The notes beneath the pieces were generated by a model that saw nothing but the letters and a program-made list of their open reading frames with translations, was not told the origin of the DNA and did not search any database. A stretch of 64,000 bases of DNA from JAIVJZ01 sp035645695. Its GTDB lineage: Bacteria > Acidobacteriota > Blastocatellia > Pyrinomonadales > Pyrinomonadaceae. Location: the NCBI GenBank assembly GCA_035645695.1, contig DASQMC010000037.1, forward strand, positions 62,001 through 126,000, given 5' to 3'. Numbering within the stretch: the first letter of the stretch is position 1; the number at the start of each line of letters is the position of its first letter. Shown piece by piece: positions 28,507 through 36,971 of the stretch. The position numbers and the translations under genes are program-made.

Positions 28507-29394
28507 TTACATATCCTCTAAAGTATTTTGTGACCCCATAATCACCTCGTAAACTCTCTGTAAGTCACCTTCATTGTAATATTGCACTTCGATCTTCCCG
28601 CCCTCTCCCGAAGTGTTCGGGAGAATATGAACCTGAGTCCCCAAACGGCGTCGCAGTTTCGATTCTGCTGCGCGTGTATTTGCGTCGCTCGTCCTCTCCG
28701 AAGGAACCGTTGGGGCCGGGCTGGAGGTTTCCCCGGCTACAATTCGTTTCACAGTGCGTTCCGTATCTCTTACAGACAAATTCCGTTCGATAATGCCGCG
28801 CGCAATTTCCCTCTGTTTGTCCGCGTCATCGATGCCGAGCAAAGCCCTGGCATGTCCCATCGATAACTTACTTTCTTCAACCAGATTTTGTATATCCTCA
28901 GGTAAACGTAAGAGCCTGAGATAGTTAGTGACAAAAGTGCGGTCACGCCCGACGCGTTGCGCGACGGTTTCCTGCGTTAAATTAAAAGTTTCTATAAGAC
29001 GTTTATAGGCGTAGGCTTCTTCAATGGCATTTAACTCTTGTCGTTGAATATTTTCGATTAAAGCCAGTTCCAGCATCTTGTCGTCAGGGACATCACGAAT
29101 TACGGAGGGGATTCGCTGTAGTCCAGCACGTTGGGCAGCGCGCCATCTTCTTTCGCCCGCTACAATTTGATAACGGCCGCCATTGGTTTTCCGCACCAGT
29201 ATGGGCTGCACGACGCCGTTGGTCTTGATGGATTGTGCCAGTTCTTCCAACTGCGTCTCGTCGAAACGTGTGCGGGGTTGCACATTATTCGGCTCGATGA
29301 GGTCTATATCAACTTCTCTTAACTCTTCATTGGTTGTGGCTGGCGTCTCCGACAGTAGAGCGCTCAAGCCCCGCCCTAGAACTTTTCTTGTCAT
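28507..29394 (-). CDS. parB: Chromosome-partitioning protein ParB
   Basis: ParB is a CTP-dependent clamp that loads at parS sites near the origin. The 295-residue product starts with the ParA-stimulating peptide KVLGRGLSALLSE. The CTPase motifs are GERRWRA (arginine patch) and ENIQRQ, followed by the helix-turn-helix parS reader (QETVAQRVGRDRTFVTNYLRLL) and the KLSMGHARALL segment. The C-terminal dimer domain ends the protein. The start codon lies inside parA: the genes overlap by 68 bases in different frames, longer than the usual few-base coupling, yet both ends look authentic. Candidate parS sites lie upstream of parA. Confidence 0.97.
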   Translation of the reverse strand: MTRKVLGRGLSALLSETPATTNEELREVDIDLIEPNNVQPRTRFDETQLEELAQSIKTNGVVQPILVRKTNGGRYQIVAGERRWRAAQRAGLQRIPSVIRDVPDDKMLELALIENIQRQELNAIEEAYAYKRLIETFNLTQETVAQRVGRDRTFVTNYLRLLRLPEDIQNLVEESKLSMGHARALLGIDDADKQREIARGIIERNLSVRDTERTVKRIVAGETSSPAPTVPSERTSDANTRAAESKLRRRLGTQVHILPNTSGEGGKIEVQYYNEGDLQRVYEVIMGSQNTLEDM

Positions 29395-30148
29395 GAGTAA
29401 TTATCTCCTTCGCCAACTGAAGATAGCTTTCCGCCCCGCGCGAGCGTATGTCATAGAGGATGATAGGCTTACCGTAACTCGGGGCTTCCGCCAGACGCAC
29501 GTTACGGGGAATCACTGTCTCCAAGACCTGTTGCCCGTAAAAACTGCGTAAGTCTGCCGCCACTGCTGAAGAAAGATTCGTGCGGTCGTCGTACATGGTC
29601 AGTAATAAGCCCTCAATGGTCAAACCCGGATTAAGGGAACGTCTTATTCTGGCTAGTGTATCGAACAATTCGGTAACGCCCTCAAGAGCGTAATACTCAC
29701 ATTGGATTGGCACCAGAAGAGTATCGGCACTGGTCAGAGCATTAAGGGTCAGTAGGCCGAGCGAAGGCGGGCAATCGATGATAATAAAATCATACTCGTG
29801 CTGCACGCTGCGCAGGACATCCTGTAACTTGTATTCTCTACGCTCTATCTCGACCAACTCAACTTCTGCGCCCGTCAGATTCCTGTCCGCCGGCAAAACC
29901 TTCAGAAGAGGCAATTCCGTATTTTGGAGCACGTTTGCCAGAGGTTCATCAAGAATCAGCGCGTGATAGAGGCTGCGCCGGAAACTTCCGCGTTGTATGC
30001 CCACTCCTGAAGTCGCATTCGCCTGAGGGTCTGTATCTACCAGCAGCACACGCATCTCGGAAGCCGCAAGTGAGGCGGCCAAATTTACGGATGTTGTGGT
30101 TTTCCCGACACCACCCTTTTGATTTGCGACCGCAATAATTTTAGCCAT
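29327..30148 (-). CDS. parA: Chromosome-partitioning ATPase ParA (Soj)
   Basis: A deviant-Walker ATPase that binds DNA as an ATP dimer and moves ParB-parS complexes. The 273-residue protein has QKGGVGKTTTSVN at residues 10-22 with the signature lysine, switch I DTDPQANATSG and switch II IIIDCPPSLGLLT. It is a short ParA without an N-terminal DNA-binding domain, as in chromosomal Soj. Its last 22 codons overlap parB. Between parA and mnmG there is no rsmG (gidB), which often lies here in other bacteria. Confidence 0.97.
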   Translation of the reverse strand: MAKIIAVANQKGGVGKTTTSVNLAASLAASEMRVLLVDTDPQANATSGVGIQRGSFRRSLYHALILDEPLANVLQNTELPLLKVLPADRNLTGAEVELVEIERREYKLQDVLRSVQHEYDFIIIDCPPSLGLLTLNALTSADTLLVPIQCEYYALEGVTELFDTLARIRRSLNPGLTIEGLLLTMYDDRTNLSSAVAADLRSFYGQQVLETVIPRNVRLAEAPSYGKPIILYDIRSRGAESYLQLAKEIITHDKKSSRAGLERSTVGDASHNQ

Positions 30149-30458
30149 TAAGTCTACTCAGCGCGGGAATGACATGAAATTTCGCTTAAACTAACACAAA
30201 CTCCCGTCACGTGCTACTTTTTTATTAGAAAAACCTGATTTCCAAGCTGTTTTATCATTTCTCCCAGTTCAATACTTCTCCGCCTCTCCTGCATTGTTGT
30301 TCCGTCGTTTTGTAGATAAATGCAGGTTATTAATCACCCATACAAAGATAGAGGACGGGGCACGCGTGCAAAATACAAATCAATTTAAGATGGGATTCGC
30401 TTGATTTGTCATGTTTCACGTGTCACATATTGGGTGATGTGACACGTGAAACATTCCG
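30149..30458. other. AT-rich parA-mnmG spacer
   Basis: 310 bases, markedly AT-rich, with two inverted parS-like sites near the mnmG end (own entry). No gene is seen; the parAB promoter probably lies in the half near 30150-30300. Confidence 0.5.
30412..30453. promoter_or_regulatory. Pair of inverted parS-like sites
   Basis: TGTTTCACGTGTCACA at 30412-30427 and TGTGACACGTGAAACA at 30438-30453. Each matches the bacterial parS consensus TGTTTCACGTGAAACA at 14 of 16 positions, and they are perfect inverted copies of each other with a 10-base spacer. They stand 6 bases from the mnmG stop and 264 bases before parA. The same sequence could fold as a hairpin after mnmG, but it has no U-run. Confidence 0.75.
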
Positions 30459-32333
30459 TTAAGCCGCTTGTTGTAGTTTGAGGCGAACCAAGAGGGTAGA
30501 TAAAGCTGCGGGCGTCATGCCGGGGATGCGTCGGGCTTGACCGAAAGTCTGAGGTCTCGCACGCTCAAGACGCTCAACCATCTCATGCGAAAGACCGCTG
30601 ACCGAGTTAAAATTAAAATTCGCCGGGACTCGTAGCCCGTCATTATGAAAAACACGCTCGAAGCTGTCCTTTTGCGACTGTACATAGCCGCAATACAACA
30701 AATCAGCCAGAGTAGTTTCCAGGTCGGAATGAGATATTTGCTCGCGGAGCGAAAAGGGAAGTAGGCGACGAATCATTTCATGTGAAACATTCTGCCGTTG
30801 AGATAGTTGAGCCAGAGTGATTGAATCGCCCAAATCGCCGAGAATTTGCGCCAATTCTCTATATGCGCCGTCACTTCTCTTGAAGCGTGTAGTTTCTAAA
30901 GCACTGCGCAAGTGAGCCAGACGTTCGCGGCGGGCATTAAAAGAGTCCCAGAGAGAATCACCGACGAGGCCGAGGCTTTTACCGTGGGGAGTAAGTCGGG
31001 CATCAGCCGTGTCGTAGCGTAAAGCTAGACGATGTTCCGCTCGCGAGGTAAACATGCGATAAGGCTCGTCTACGCCGTGAGTAATTAGGTCTTCCATCAA
31101 AACCCCGATATAAGACTCATCGCGTCTAAGACGAAACCCTTCGCGTTTCTGTATGTAAAGCGCCGCGTTGATGCCTGCGAGCAAACCCTGACAGGCGGCT
31201 TCCTCATAACCGGTCGTGCCGTTAATTTGCCCGGCTAAAAACAACCCGCTAATGCGCGCGGTTTGTAAGTATGGCGTCAATTCACGTGGATCAACGAAGT
31301 CGTACTCAATGGCGTAGCCGGGACGGATGATGCGCGCTTCCTGTAAGCCGGGAATTTTATGCACGAGTTCCTGCTGAAATTCGGCGGGCATCGAGGTCGA
31401 AAAACCGTTTAAATAGACTTCCGATGTATTATGGCCTTCAGGCTCCAGAAAAAGTTGATGACGTGTCTTATCCGGGAATTTGACGACCTTATCTTCAATC
31501 GAAGGGCAATAGCGCGGCCCGACTCCTTTTATCTGGCCGGAATAAAGTGGCGATTCGTGGATATTCGTTCGGATCGAGTCGTGAACGTCCTCGTTCGTAT
31601 AGCCGATGAAGCAGGTAACTTGAGGTTGTTCAATAGTTTCGGTAGAGAACGAAAAGGGGACAGGTCGTTCGTCCGCGAGTTGCGGCTCGAAATTGTCCCA
31701 GTCGATGGTGCGCCCGTCGAGACGCGGCGGCGTGCCGGTCTTCAAACGTCCCACGGGAAATCCGAGACGTTTCAGACATTCGGCCAATTCGATAGAAGCC
31801 GGTTCACCAGCTCGTCCCGCAGTGTAAGTGCGCCTACCTGTGTGAACCAGGCCGTTAAGGAAAGTGCCTGTGGCGACAATAACCGCATCGGCGCGTAGAC
31901 GCCGCGTGTCCTGCAACTCGACGCCGCTGATTTTGCCTTCTTCCACGAGTAACTCGATCACGAGTCCCTGGCGCAAGTGCAAATTCGGAGTCTCTTCAAG
32001 AACCTGGCGCATCTCGGTGCGATAAAGCGCACGATCCGCCTGCGCGCGTGGGGCTTGCACGGCAGGGCCACGTGAGCGGTTCAAGAGACGAAACTGTATG
32101 CCGGTTCTGTCGATGACCCGCCCCATAATGCCGCCGAGAGCGTCTATCTCACGCACGATATGGCCTTTAGCAACTCCGCCGATGGCGGGATTGCAGGACA
32201 TTTGACCTATTAGATCGAGGTTGAGGGTTACCAGAGCCGTCTGCGCTCCGAGGCGTGCAGACGCAGATGCGGCCTCACACCCGGCATGGCCTGCGCCGAT
32301 AACGATCACATCAAATTGTTCATCAAAACTCAT
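30459..32333 (-). CDS. mnmG: tRNA uridine-5-carboxymethylaminomethyl modification enzyme MnmG (GidA)
   Basis: MnmG is an FAD protein that, with MnmE, installs the cmnm5 group at uridine 34 of certain tRNAs. The 624-residue length is normal. FAD motif GAGHAGCEAA at residues 13-22, the family signatures MSCNPAIGGVAKGHIVREIDALGG and GLFLAGQINGTTGYEEAACQGLLAGINA, and the C-terminal helical MnmE-binding part are present. It begins 2 bases after the mnmE stop. Confidence 0.97.
   Translation of the reverse strand: MSFDEQFDVIVIGAGHAGCEAASASARLGAQTALVTLNLDLIGQMSCNPAIGGVAKGHIVREIDALGGIMGRVIDRTGIQFRLLNRSRGPAVQAPRAQADRALYRTEMRQVLEETPNLHLRQGLVIELLVEEGKISGVELQDTRRLRADAVIVATGTFLNGLVHTGRRTYTAGRAGEPASIELAECLKRLGFPVGRLKTGTPPRLDGRTIDWDNFEPQLADERPVPFSFSTETIEQPQVTCFIGYTNEDVHDSIRTNIHESPLYSGQIKGVGPRYCPSIEDKVVKFPDKTRHQLFLEPEGHNTSEVYLNGFSTSMPAEFQQELVHKIPGLQEARIIRPGYAIEYDFVDPRELTPYLQTARISGLFLAGQINGTTGYEEAACQGLLAGINAALYIQKREGFRLRRDESYIGVLMEDLITHGVDEPYRMFTSRAEHRLALRYDTADARLTPHGKSLGLVGDSLWDSFNARRERLAHLRSALETTRFKRSDGAYRELAQILGDLGDSITLAQLSQRQNVSHEMIRRLLPFSLREQISHSDLETTLADLLYCGYVQSQKDSFERVFHNDGLRVPANFNFNSVSGLSHEMVERLERARPQTFGQARRIPGMTPAALSTLLVRLKLQQAA
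30774..30789. promoter_or_regulatory. Weak parS-like sequence inside mnmG
   Basis: CATTTCATGTGAAACA matches the parS consensus at 13 of 16 positions. It could be a third ParB site or a chance match in coding DNA. Confidence 0.3.
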
Positions 32334-32335
32334 AT

Positions 32336-33703
32336 CTACTTTCCTATGCAGAACGTAGCAAATATTTGCGAGAGAACATCTTCCGGTGTCGTCTCACCTG
32401 TTATCTCGTCAAGGTAACGGAGCGACTGGTAGAGTCCCACGAGCACCAAGTCTTCGCTCGCGCCCCGCATCACGAGCGACTTTGATGAGCGGAGTGCGTC
32501 CGCCGAACGACGCAACAAGTCGAAATGGCGCGCATTAGTAATTAAAAATCCCGAATCAGTCGCGCTCCCGGCCTCAAATGGCTCCATTATAGCGGCGCGC
32601 AGCGCGTCAAGCCCCTCGCCGGTCTTCGCGGAGACGGCGACGCGTGTAGAATTATCACCGATCCCGACACAAATCAAATTATTGAAACTCCCTAAGTCGC
32701 TTTTATTCAACACTATCAGGTATTTGCTTTCAGCAATATCGCTAAATATTGCCACATCTTCATCCAGCAGCGACTGAGAGCCATCGAGTACAAAAAGAAC
32801 GAGATCGGCGTCCGCAATGGCGCGGCGTGTGCGTTCAATGCCTAAATGCTCGACAGGGTCGTTGGCTTCGCGCATCCCGGCCGTGTCGGTCAGCAACACA
32901 GGCACACCGTCGATGTTTAGCAATTCGCTCAGGCTATCGCGTGTAGTGCCGGGAATTTCAGTCACGATAGACCTATCGAAAGCAAGTAACTTGTTGAAAA
33001 CACTGGACTTACCAACATTAGGCCGTCCTACCAGCGCGACTTTCAACCCGTCTTTGAGCAAGCGTCCGGCACGAAAGGTGGCGGCCAGGTCGTCCAGGGA
33101 TTGGATGAGATTTGTAAGCCGGAGGCCGATTTTTTCAAGTAATAGTTGGGGTAAATCGTCTTCAACGAATTCGAGAGATGATTCGAGCGGAACGATTATT
33201 TCGAGCAGCGCATCCTTCGTTGGCTGAAGGCGCGCGGATAATTCGCCTCCCAATTGACGCGCGGATTGTCGCACGGCGGCTTGCGTCTGCGCGTCAATCA
33301 GATCGCGCACGGCTTCCGCCTGACTAAGATTCAGACGTTGATTGGAGAGCGCGCGTAAAGTGAACTCGCCCGCGTCTGCGGCACGCGCGCCGAGAGCCAA
33401 AAGCGCATCCACGATGTGCAACAGCAACACCGGCGAACCGTGACAACTCAATTCCGCTACGTCTTCGCCCGTGAATGAGTGAGGGGCTTTGAAATAGGTG
33501 ACGAGCGCGCGGTCAAGGAGTTCGTGGCTCTGCGGGTCAAAGATTTTTCTGAGCACGACCCGGTGAGATTCGGGCGAAAAATGAGCATCGTCGAGCAGCG
33601 AGCGAACATAGCCGAGCGAGCGTTCACCGCTGAGTCTGATGACGCCGATGCCACTGCGACCCGGCGGCGTTGAAAGCGCAACGATGGTGTCTTTTGTTGA
33701 CAC
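32336..33703 (-). CDS. mnmE: tRNA modification GTPase MnmE (TrmE)
   Basis: A 455-residue GTPase partner of MnmG. The N-terminal folate-binding domain (IVALSTPPGRSGIGVIRLSG) is followed by a helical domain and an inserted G domain: G1 GRPNVGKSS at 226-234, the TTRDS switch, DTAGMRE and NKSD. It ends with the invariant CIGK, whose cysteine is needed for activity. Start ATG lies 65 bases after the jag stop. The order jag-mnmE-mnmG is the classic origin-side arrangement. Confidence 0.97.
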   Translation of the reverse strand: MSTKDTIVALSTPPGRSGIGVIRLSGERSLGYVRSLLDDAHFSPESHRVVLRKIFDPQSHELLDRALVTYFKAPHSFTGEDVAELSCHGSPVLLLHIVDALLALGARAADAGEFTLRALSNQRLNLSQAEAVRDLIDAQTQAAVRQSARQLGGELSARLQPTKDALLEIIVPLESSLEFVEDDLPQLLLEKIGLRLTNLIQSLDDLAATFRAGRLLKDGLKVALVGRPNVGKSSVFNKLLAFDRSIVTEIPGTTRDSLSELLNIDGVPVLLTDTAGMREANDPVEHLGIERTRRAIADADLVLFVLDGSQSLLDEDVAIFSDIAESKYLIVLNKSDLGSFNNLICVGIGDNSTRVAVSAKTGEGLDALRAAIMEPFEAGSATDSGFLITNARHFDLLRRSADALRSSKSLVMRGASEDLVLVGLYQSLRYLDEITGETTPEDVLSQIFATFCIGK

Positions 33704-33768
33704 GAGAAAAAGAAAAGATCGCGTCGCGTTCGCACGCGCGACACGATCTCCGAAACGAGTGTTAACAC

Positions 33769-34236
33769 TTAGCCTGTGACTTTCAAACTTACTTTGAGTC
33801 TGCGCGCGCTGCCCTCTCCGATTGATTCAGTGTGGAGATCAGGTTCCTCCGCGAGCGCCGTGTGTATGATGCGACGTTCGTTGGAATTCATCGATCCGAA
33901 GGTGAAAGCGGACTGCGTGTTGCGTACGCGCTCGGCGGCGTGGCGCGCCATCGCGCGAAGCTCTGCTTCTCTGGTAGCGCGGAAGTTCTGCACGTCGCAA
34001 ATAAAGCGTTCGCCTTGCGGAAGAGCGCGGCCGAACGCCTGATTGACGAGATGCTCGACCGCGCTCAACAACTCGCCGCCTTCACTGCGCAGAAGCGACG
34101 CATCCTCGCCGTCCAATTCCAACAGACAACCTTCCGTAGACTCGGCCGCCCGTGCCGCGAGTTCGAGTTGGCAACCGCTGAAGACCTCATTCAGAAATGT
34201 CTGCGCCTGCTGGCAAGTTTCGTTCATAAGCTGCAC
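33769..34236 (-). CDS. khpB: RNA-binding protein KhpB/Jag
   Basis: A 155-residue protein with a KH domain (residues about 35-85, including the LRSEGGELLSAVEHLVNQAF helix-turn pattern) and an R3H domain (RATREAELRAMARHAAERVRN ... MNSNERRIIHTALAEEPDLHTESIGEG). Jag/KhpB binds many RNAs and influences cell division and envelope growth in other bacteria. The N-terminal Jag_N domain found in Firmicutes is absent, which is common outside that phylum. It follows yidC as in most origin clusters. Confidence 0.92.
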   Translation of the reverse strand: MQLMNETCQQAQTFLNEVFSGCQLELAARAAESTEGCLLELDGEDASLLRSEGGELLSAVEHLVNQAFGRALPQGERFICDVQNFRATREAELRAMARHAAERVRNTQSAFTFGSMNSNERRIIHTALAEEPDLHTESIGEGSARRLKVSLKVTG

Positions 34237-34304
34237 TCACTGGCGTTCAAATTTTTACGCCCGGTTGTAAGTATCAAAAGTAACTTCCCGAAGAACTGCC
34301 TGCC

Positions 34305-36158
34305 TTAAGAGGCTCTGGCCTCGCGTAGTTTTTTTGTTTGACCCGACTCGGCTTTCTTCTTCTCCGGCGGTTCCTCGTCGTCTTCCGATTTGATGAGACG
34401 ATTGATCACCATCTGTTGCGTGAAGCCCACGATGTTTCCGACGATCCAGTAGACAAGTAAGCCCGCGGGCGCGCTCCATAAAATGTAGAGCATCATCGCC
34501 GGCATGACGATAGCCATCATTTTGCGTTGCAGCGGGTCGGCCGAAGGCGCGGGTGTGATGTACTGCAAGACGACCATCGAGCCGGCCATCAGGATCGGCA
34601 GCAGCTTGTAAGGGTCTGCGGCAGACAGATCGGGCAGCCAGAGAAACGTCGCTTGCCGGAAGTCTATCGAGATGGTGATGGCGCTGTAGAGGGCGATGAG
34701 AAACGGCATCTGAATCAGCAACGGTAAACAACCGCCGAGGATATTGCCCTCCTTCATCAGACGCAGTTGCTCCATCTGCAACTCTTTCAGACGCGGGTCG
34801 TTCGGCTTCAACGCCTTGATCTTTTCCTGCACCTCTTTCATGCGCGGCGCGAGTTTCTGCGCCTTCTTCATGGTTTTGGAAGAGCGCCATTTTAGAGGAA
34901 AAAACAGGGAATAGATGATGATCGTGAAGATGATGATGGCGAGACCGTAACTGCCCGTCAGCCGGTGCAGGTGCTTGATCGACCAGAGAATCGGGGCGGC
35001 GAGCGGCCGTGTGAAACTACCGAGCCAGCCGTAATTGATCAATTCGCCGAGGTCTATTTCGCGATTGATTGTTTTACCGATTTCGACGCTTGCTTGATCG
35101 AGCAGATCATGGTCTTTGGGGCCGACGTAGAGACGCGTCAGCGAACCGTCGGCAGGAACATTGACATAAGTCGTCAGGAGAAAACGCTCCTCCTTATTGC
35201 CGTCCGCCTCGTGTTGATATTTAACGGTTCGCAGTTCCAAGCCTTCGGTCGGCTTTGGCGGAATGGCGACCATCGCGAAGTAAGTGTCGCCGACCCCCGC
35301 CCAGTCAATCGTCCCGCCGACGACTTGCCGATCCGGACTTCCCTCGTTGGTGTTAATCGAAGTCCCGTAAAACAAATTGGCTTTGCCGCCGATGACCGCC
35401 ACGCCCTCCGGCGCAACCGAATAGAAGGTGTAGAAAGGAACACCCTGATCGCCGATGCTTGGCCCGATGGCAAGTTTGGTGTTCGGTATCGCCTGACCGC
35501 CGCGCGCCAGTTTGCAACCGAGATCGACGCTGTAGCTGTTAGAGTCGAAACGAAAAGTCTTAACTACGTCGAGGCCGGTCGCCTCGTCGCGCATCGTAAA
35601 GTCGAGTTGTTTCGTCTCACCGCTTTTGATCTCGACGCGCGCCTCGCCGCTCTCACCGTCTACGCCTCCGACTTTGAAATTTTTCGACGCCAGAAGGTTA
35701 TCAATCGCAGCATCACCCGTCGACAGCAATAGAGGCGCGCCCGGCGACTTTTGTCGCAGACTTTCCGAAGGGATGAGTTCCAGACGTTGACGATTATTTT
35801 TGTCGCCCGCAACCGAGTAGAGCGGCCGCCCGGTGTCCCGATTCTGTGTGATGATCCAACTCGTCGCGATTGCACCCTTACTGTCGAGTTTCACCTCGTA
35901 GAGGGGCGTCACGACCGTCACAATTCGTTGTGGGACATTATCCGGTACAGAGGACGCGGCCGTGTCGGATGGTGTTGTTGGCGGGGCAACGGGCGCGCTC
36001 GCCACTGGCGTCGGAGAAGGAGCGGTAGAGCTATTGGAAGTTTCGGTTTGGGGATCGGCTTGGTTCGGTTTGGGCATCGTGCGGTCGATGAAATATGTCC
36101 AACCGAAAAGTATCGCCGCAGACAAGGCGAAAGCTAGAAATAAACGCTTTTGATCCAT
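34305..36158 (-). CDS. yidC: Membrane protein insertase YidC
   Basis: A 617-residue inner-membrane insertase of the Gram-negative type. An N-terminal helix (LFLAFALSAAILFGWTYFI) precedes a linker rich in Pro, Thr and Ser and a large periplasmic beta domain (residues about 80-360). The conserved five-helix core starts with FTRPLAAPILWSIKHLHRLTGSYGLAIIIFTIIIY and includes PLLIQMPFLIALYSAI. The C-terminal tail is basic (EEPPEKKKAESGQTKKL), fitting ribosome binding. It lies between yidD and khpB on the same strand. Confidence 0.96.
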   Translation of the reverse strand: MDQKRLFLAFALSAAILFGWTYFIDRTMPKPNQADPQTETSNSSTAPSPTPVASAPVAPPTTPSDTAASSVPDNVPQRIVTVVTPLYEVKLDSKGAIATSWIITQNRDTGRPLYSVAGDKNNRQRLELIPSESLRQKSPGAPLLLSTGDAAIDNLLASKNFKVGGVDGESGEARVEIKSGETKQLDFTMRDEATGLDVVKTFRFDSNSYSVDLGCKLARGGQAIPNTKLAIGPSIGDQGVPFYTFYSVAPEGVAVIGGKANLFYGTSINTNEGSPDRQVVGGTIDWAGVGDTYFAMVAIPPKPTEGLELRTVKYQHEADGNKEERFLLTTYVNVPADGSLTRLYVGPKDHDLLDQASVEIGKTINREIDLGELINYGWLGSFTRPLAAPILWSIKHLHRLTGSYGLAIIIFTIIIYSLFFPLKWRSSKTMKKAQKLAPRMKEVQEKIKALKPNDPRLKELQMEQLRLMKEGNILGGCLPLLIQMPFLIALYSAITISIDFRQATFLWLPDLSAADPYKLLPILMAGSMVVLQYITPAPSADPLQRKMMAIVMPAMMLYILWSAPAGLLVYWIVGNIVGFTQQMVINRLIKSEDDEEPPEKKKAESGQTKKLREARAS

Positions 36159-36220
36159 TAGTGTTTGCTGACAGAATAAATCATCGGGGATGAAAAACGA
36201 CTCGTACCCGACGCTTAGAA

Positions 36221-36430
36221 TTACTTAACCGGATCGTAGCCCCCCGGATGAAAAGGATGACACCGCGCGATGCGGCGTATACCCATCCACCCGCCACGCA
36301 CAACGCCGTAACGGTCTACAGCCTGATAAGCGTATTCTGAACAGGTTGGGACAAAACGGCAAGCTGGCGGGAGCAGCGGCGAAAACACCGTCTTGTAGAA
36401 TTTCAACGGCCACAACAGAACGTACTTCAC
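36221..36430 (-). CDS. yidD: Membrane protein insertion efficiency factor YidD
   Basis: A 69-residue small basic protein attached to the inner membrane that aids YidC-dependent insertion. It carries the family core LKFYKTVFSPLLPPACRFVPTCSEYAYQAVDRYGVVRG and ends CHPFHPGGYDPVK. Its start overlaps the rnpA stop by 4 bases, the usual arrangement. Confidence 0.96.
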   Translation of the reverse strand: MKYVLLWPLKFYKTVFSPLLPPACRFVPTCSEYAYQAVDRYGVVRGGWMGIRRIARCHPFHPGGYDPVK

Positions 36431-36813
36431 GACTTTTTCTGCCCGTCCGAACCGCCCGCCTCGCGTCCGCCTCTGGCGACGGCTACGGCTATCCTTTGAA
36501 AATCTTCCAGCGCATCGGCCAGCTTCACTTTCAGCAGCGAACGCTTCGCGTTGAACACCCAGTCATATTTCGGCTCGATTCCCTGAAGCGTCGCCTCGCT
36601 CAGCCTGTACATCTCGCGCAACAGGCGCTTCATGCGGTTACGATCAACGGCATGGCGCGCCACGCGTTTCGAGGCGGTTATGCCCAGACGGTGATGCCCC
36701 GACTCGTTCCGCCGCACGAAAGCCGTCATCAGACGACCGTCGAAACGCTTTCCTCCTTCGTAAACCGAGCGAAATTCCGCGGATTTACGCAGCTTTGGAC
36801 GACCCGACGGCAC
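36427..36813 (-). CDS. rnpA: Ribonuclease P protein component
   Basis: The 128-residue protein subunit of RNase P, which trims tRNA 5' ends with its RNA partner. It is basic and contains the motif RNRMKRLLREMYR with FRSVYEGGKRFDGRLM in the N-terminal half. It starts 11 bases after rpmH and overlaps yidD. The C-terminal tail (GGREAGGSDGQKKS) is longer and more polar than in many homologues. Confidence 0.95.
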   Translation of the reverse strand: MPSGRPKLRKSAEFRSVYEGGKRFDGRLMTAFVRRNESGHHRLGITASKRVARHAVDRNRMKRLLREMYRLSEATLQGIEPKYDWVFNAKRSLLKVKLADALEDFQRIAVAVARGGREAGGSDGQKKS

Positions 36814-36824
36814 CCCGTTTCGAC

Positions 36825-36971
36825 TTAGTAATGCGACGGCGTCAGCCTCTTGCGACCCTTTGCACGGCGTCTTTTCAAGACCAGACGACCGTTCTTGGTC
36901 GCCATGCGGGCGCGGAATCCGTGAGTTTTCGCGCGGCGTCGATTGTTCGGTTGGAATGTGCGCTTTGGCAT
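36825..36971 (-). CDS. rpmH: Ribosomal protein bL34
   Basis: A 48-residue large-subunit protein read directly from the sequence: MPKRTFQPNNRRRAKTHGF at the start, RMATKNGR in the middle, and KGRKRLTPSHY at the end, all typical. GGAGGAGG (complement of 36984-36991) stands 12 bases before the ATG. rpmH-rnpA-yidD-yidC next to dnaA is the ancestral bacterial origin order. Confidence 0.97.
   Translation of the reverse strand: MPKRTFQPNNRRRAKTHGFRARMATKNGRLVLKRRRAKGRKRLTPSHY

Noticed and set aside
30412..30453. Plain intrinsic terminator for mnmG
   Set aside because: Stem fits, but there is no U-run and both arms match parS at 14 of 16 positions beside parAB; kept as parS-like.
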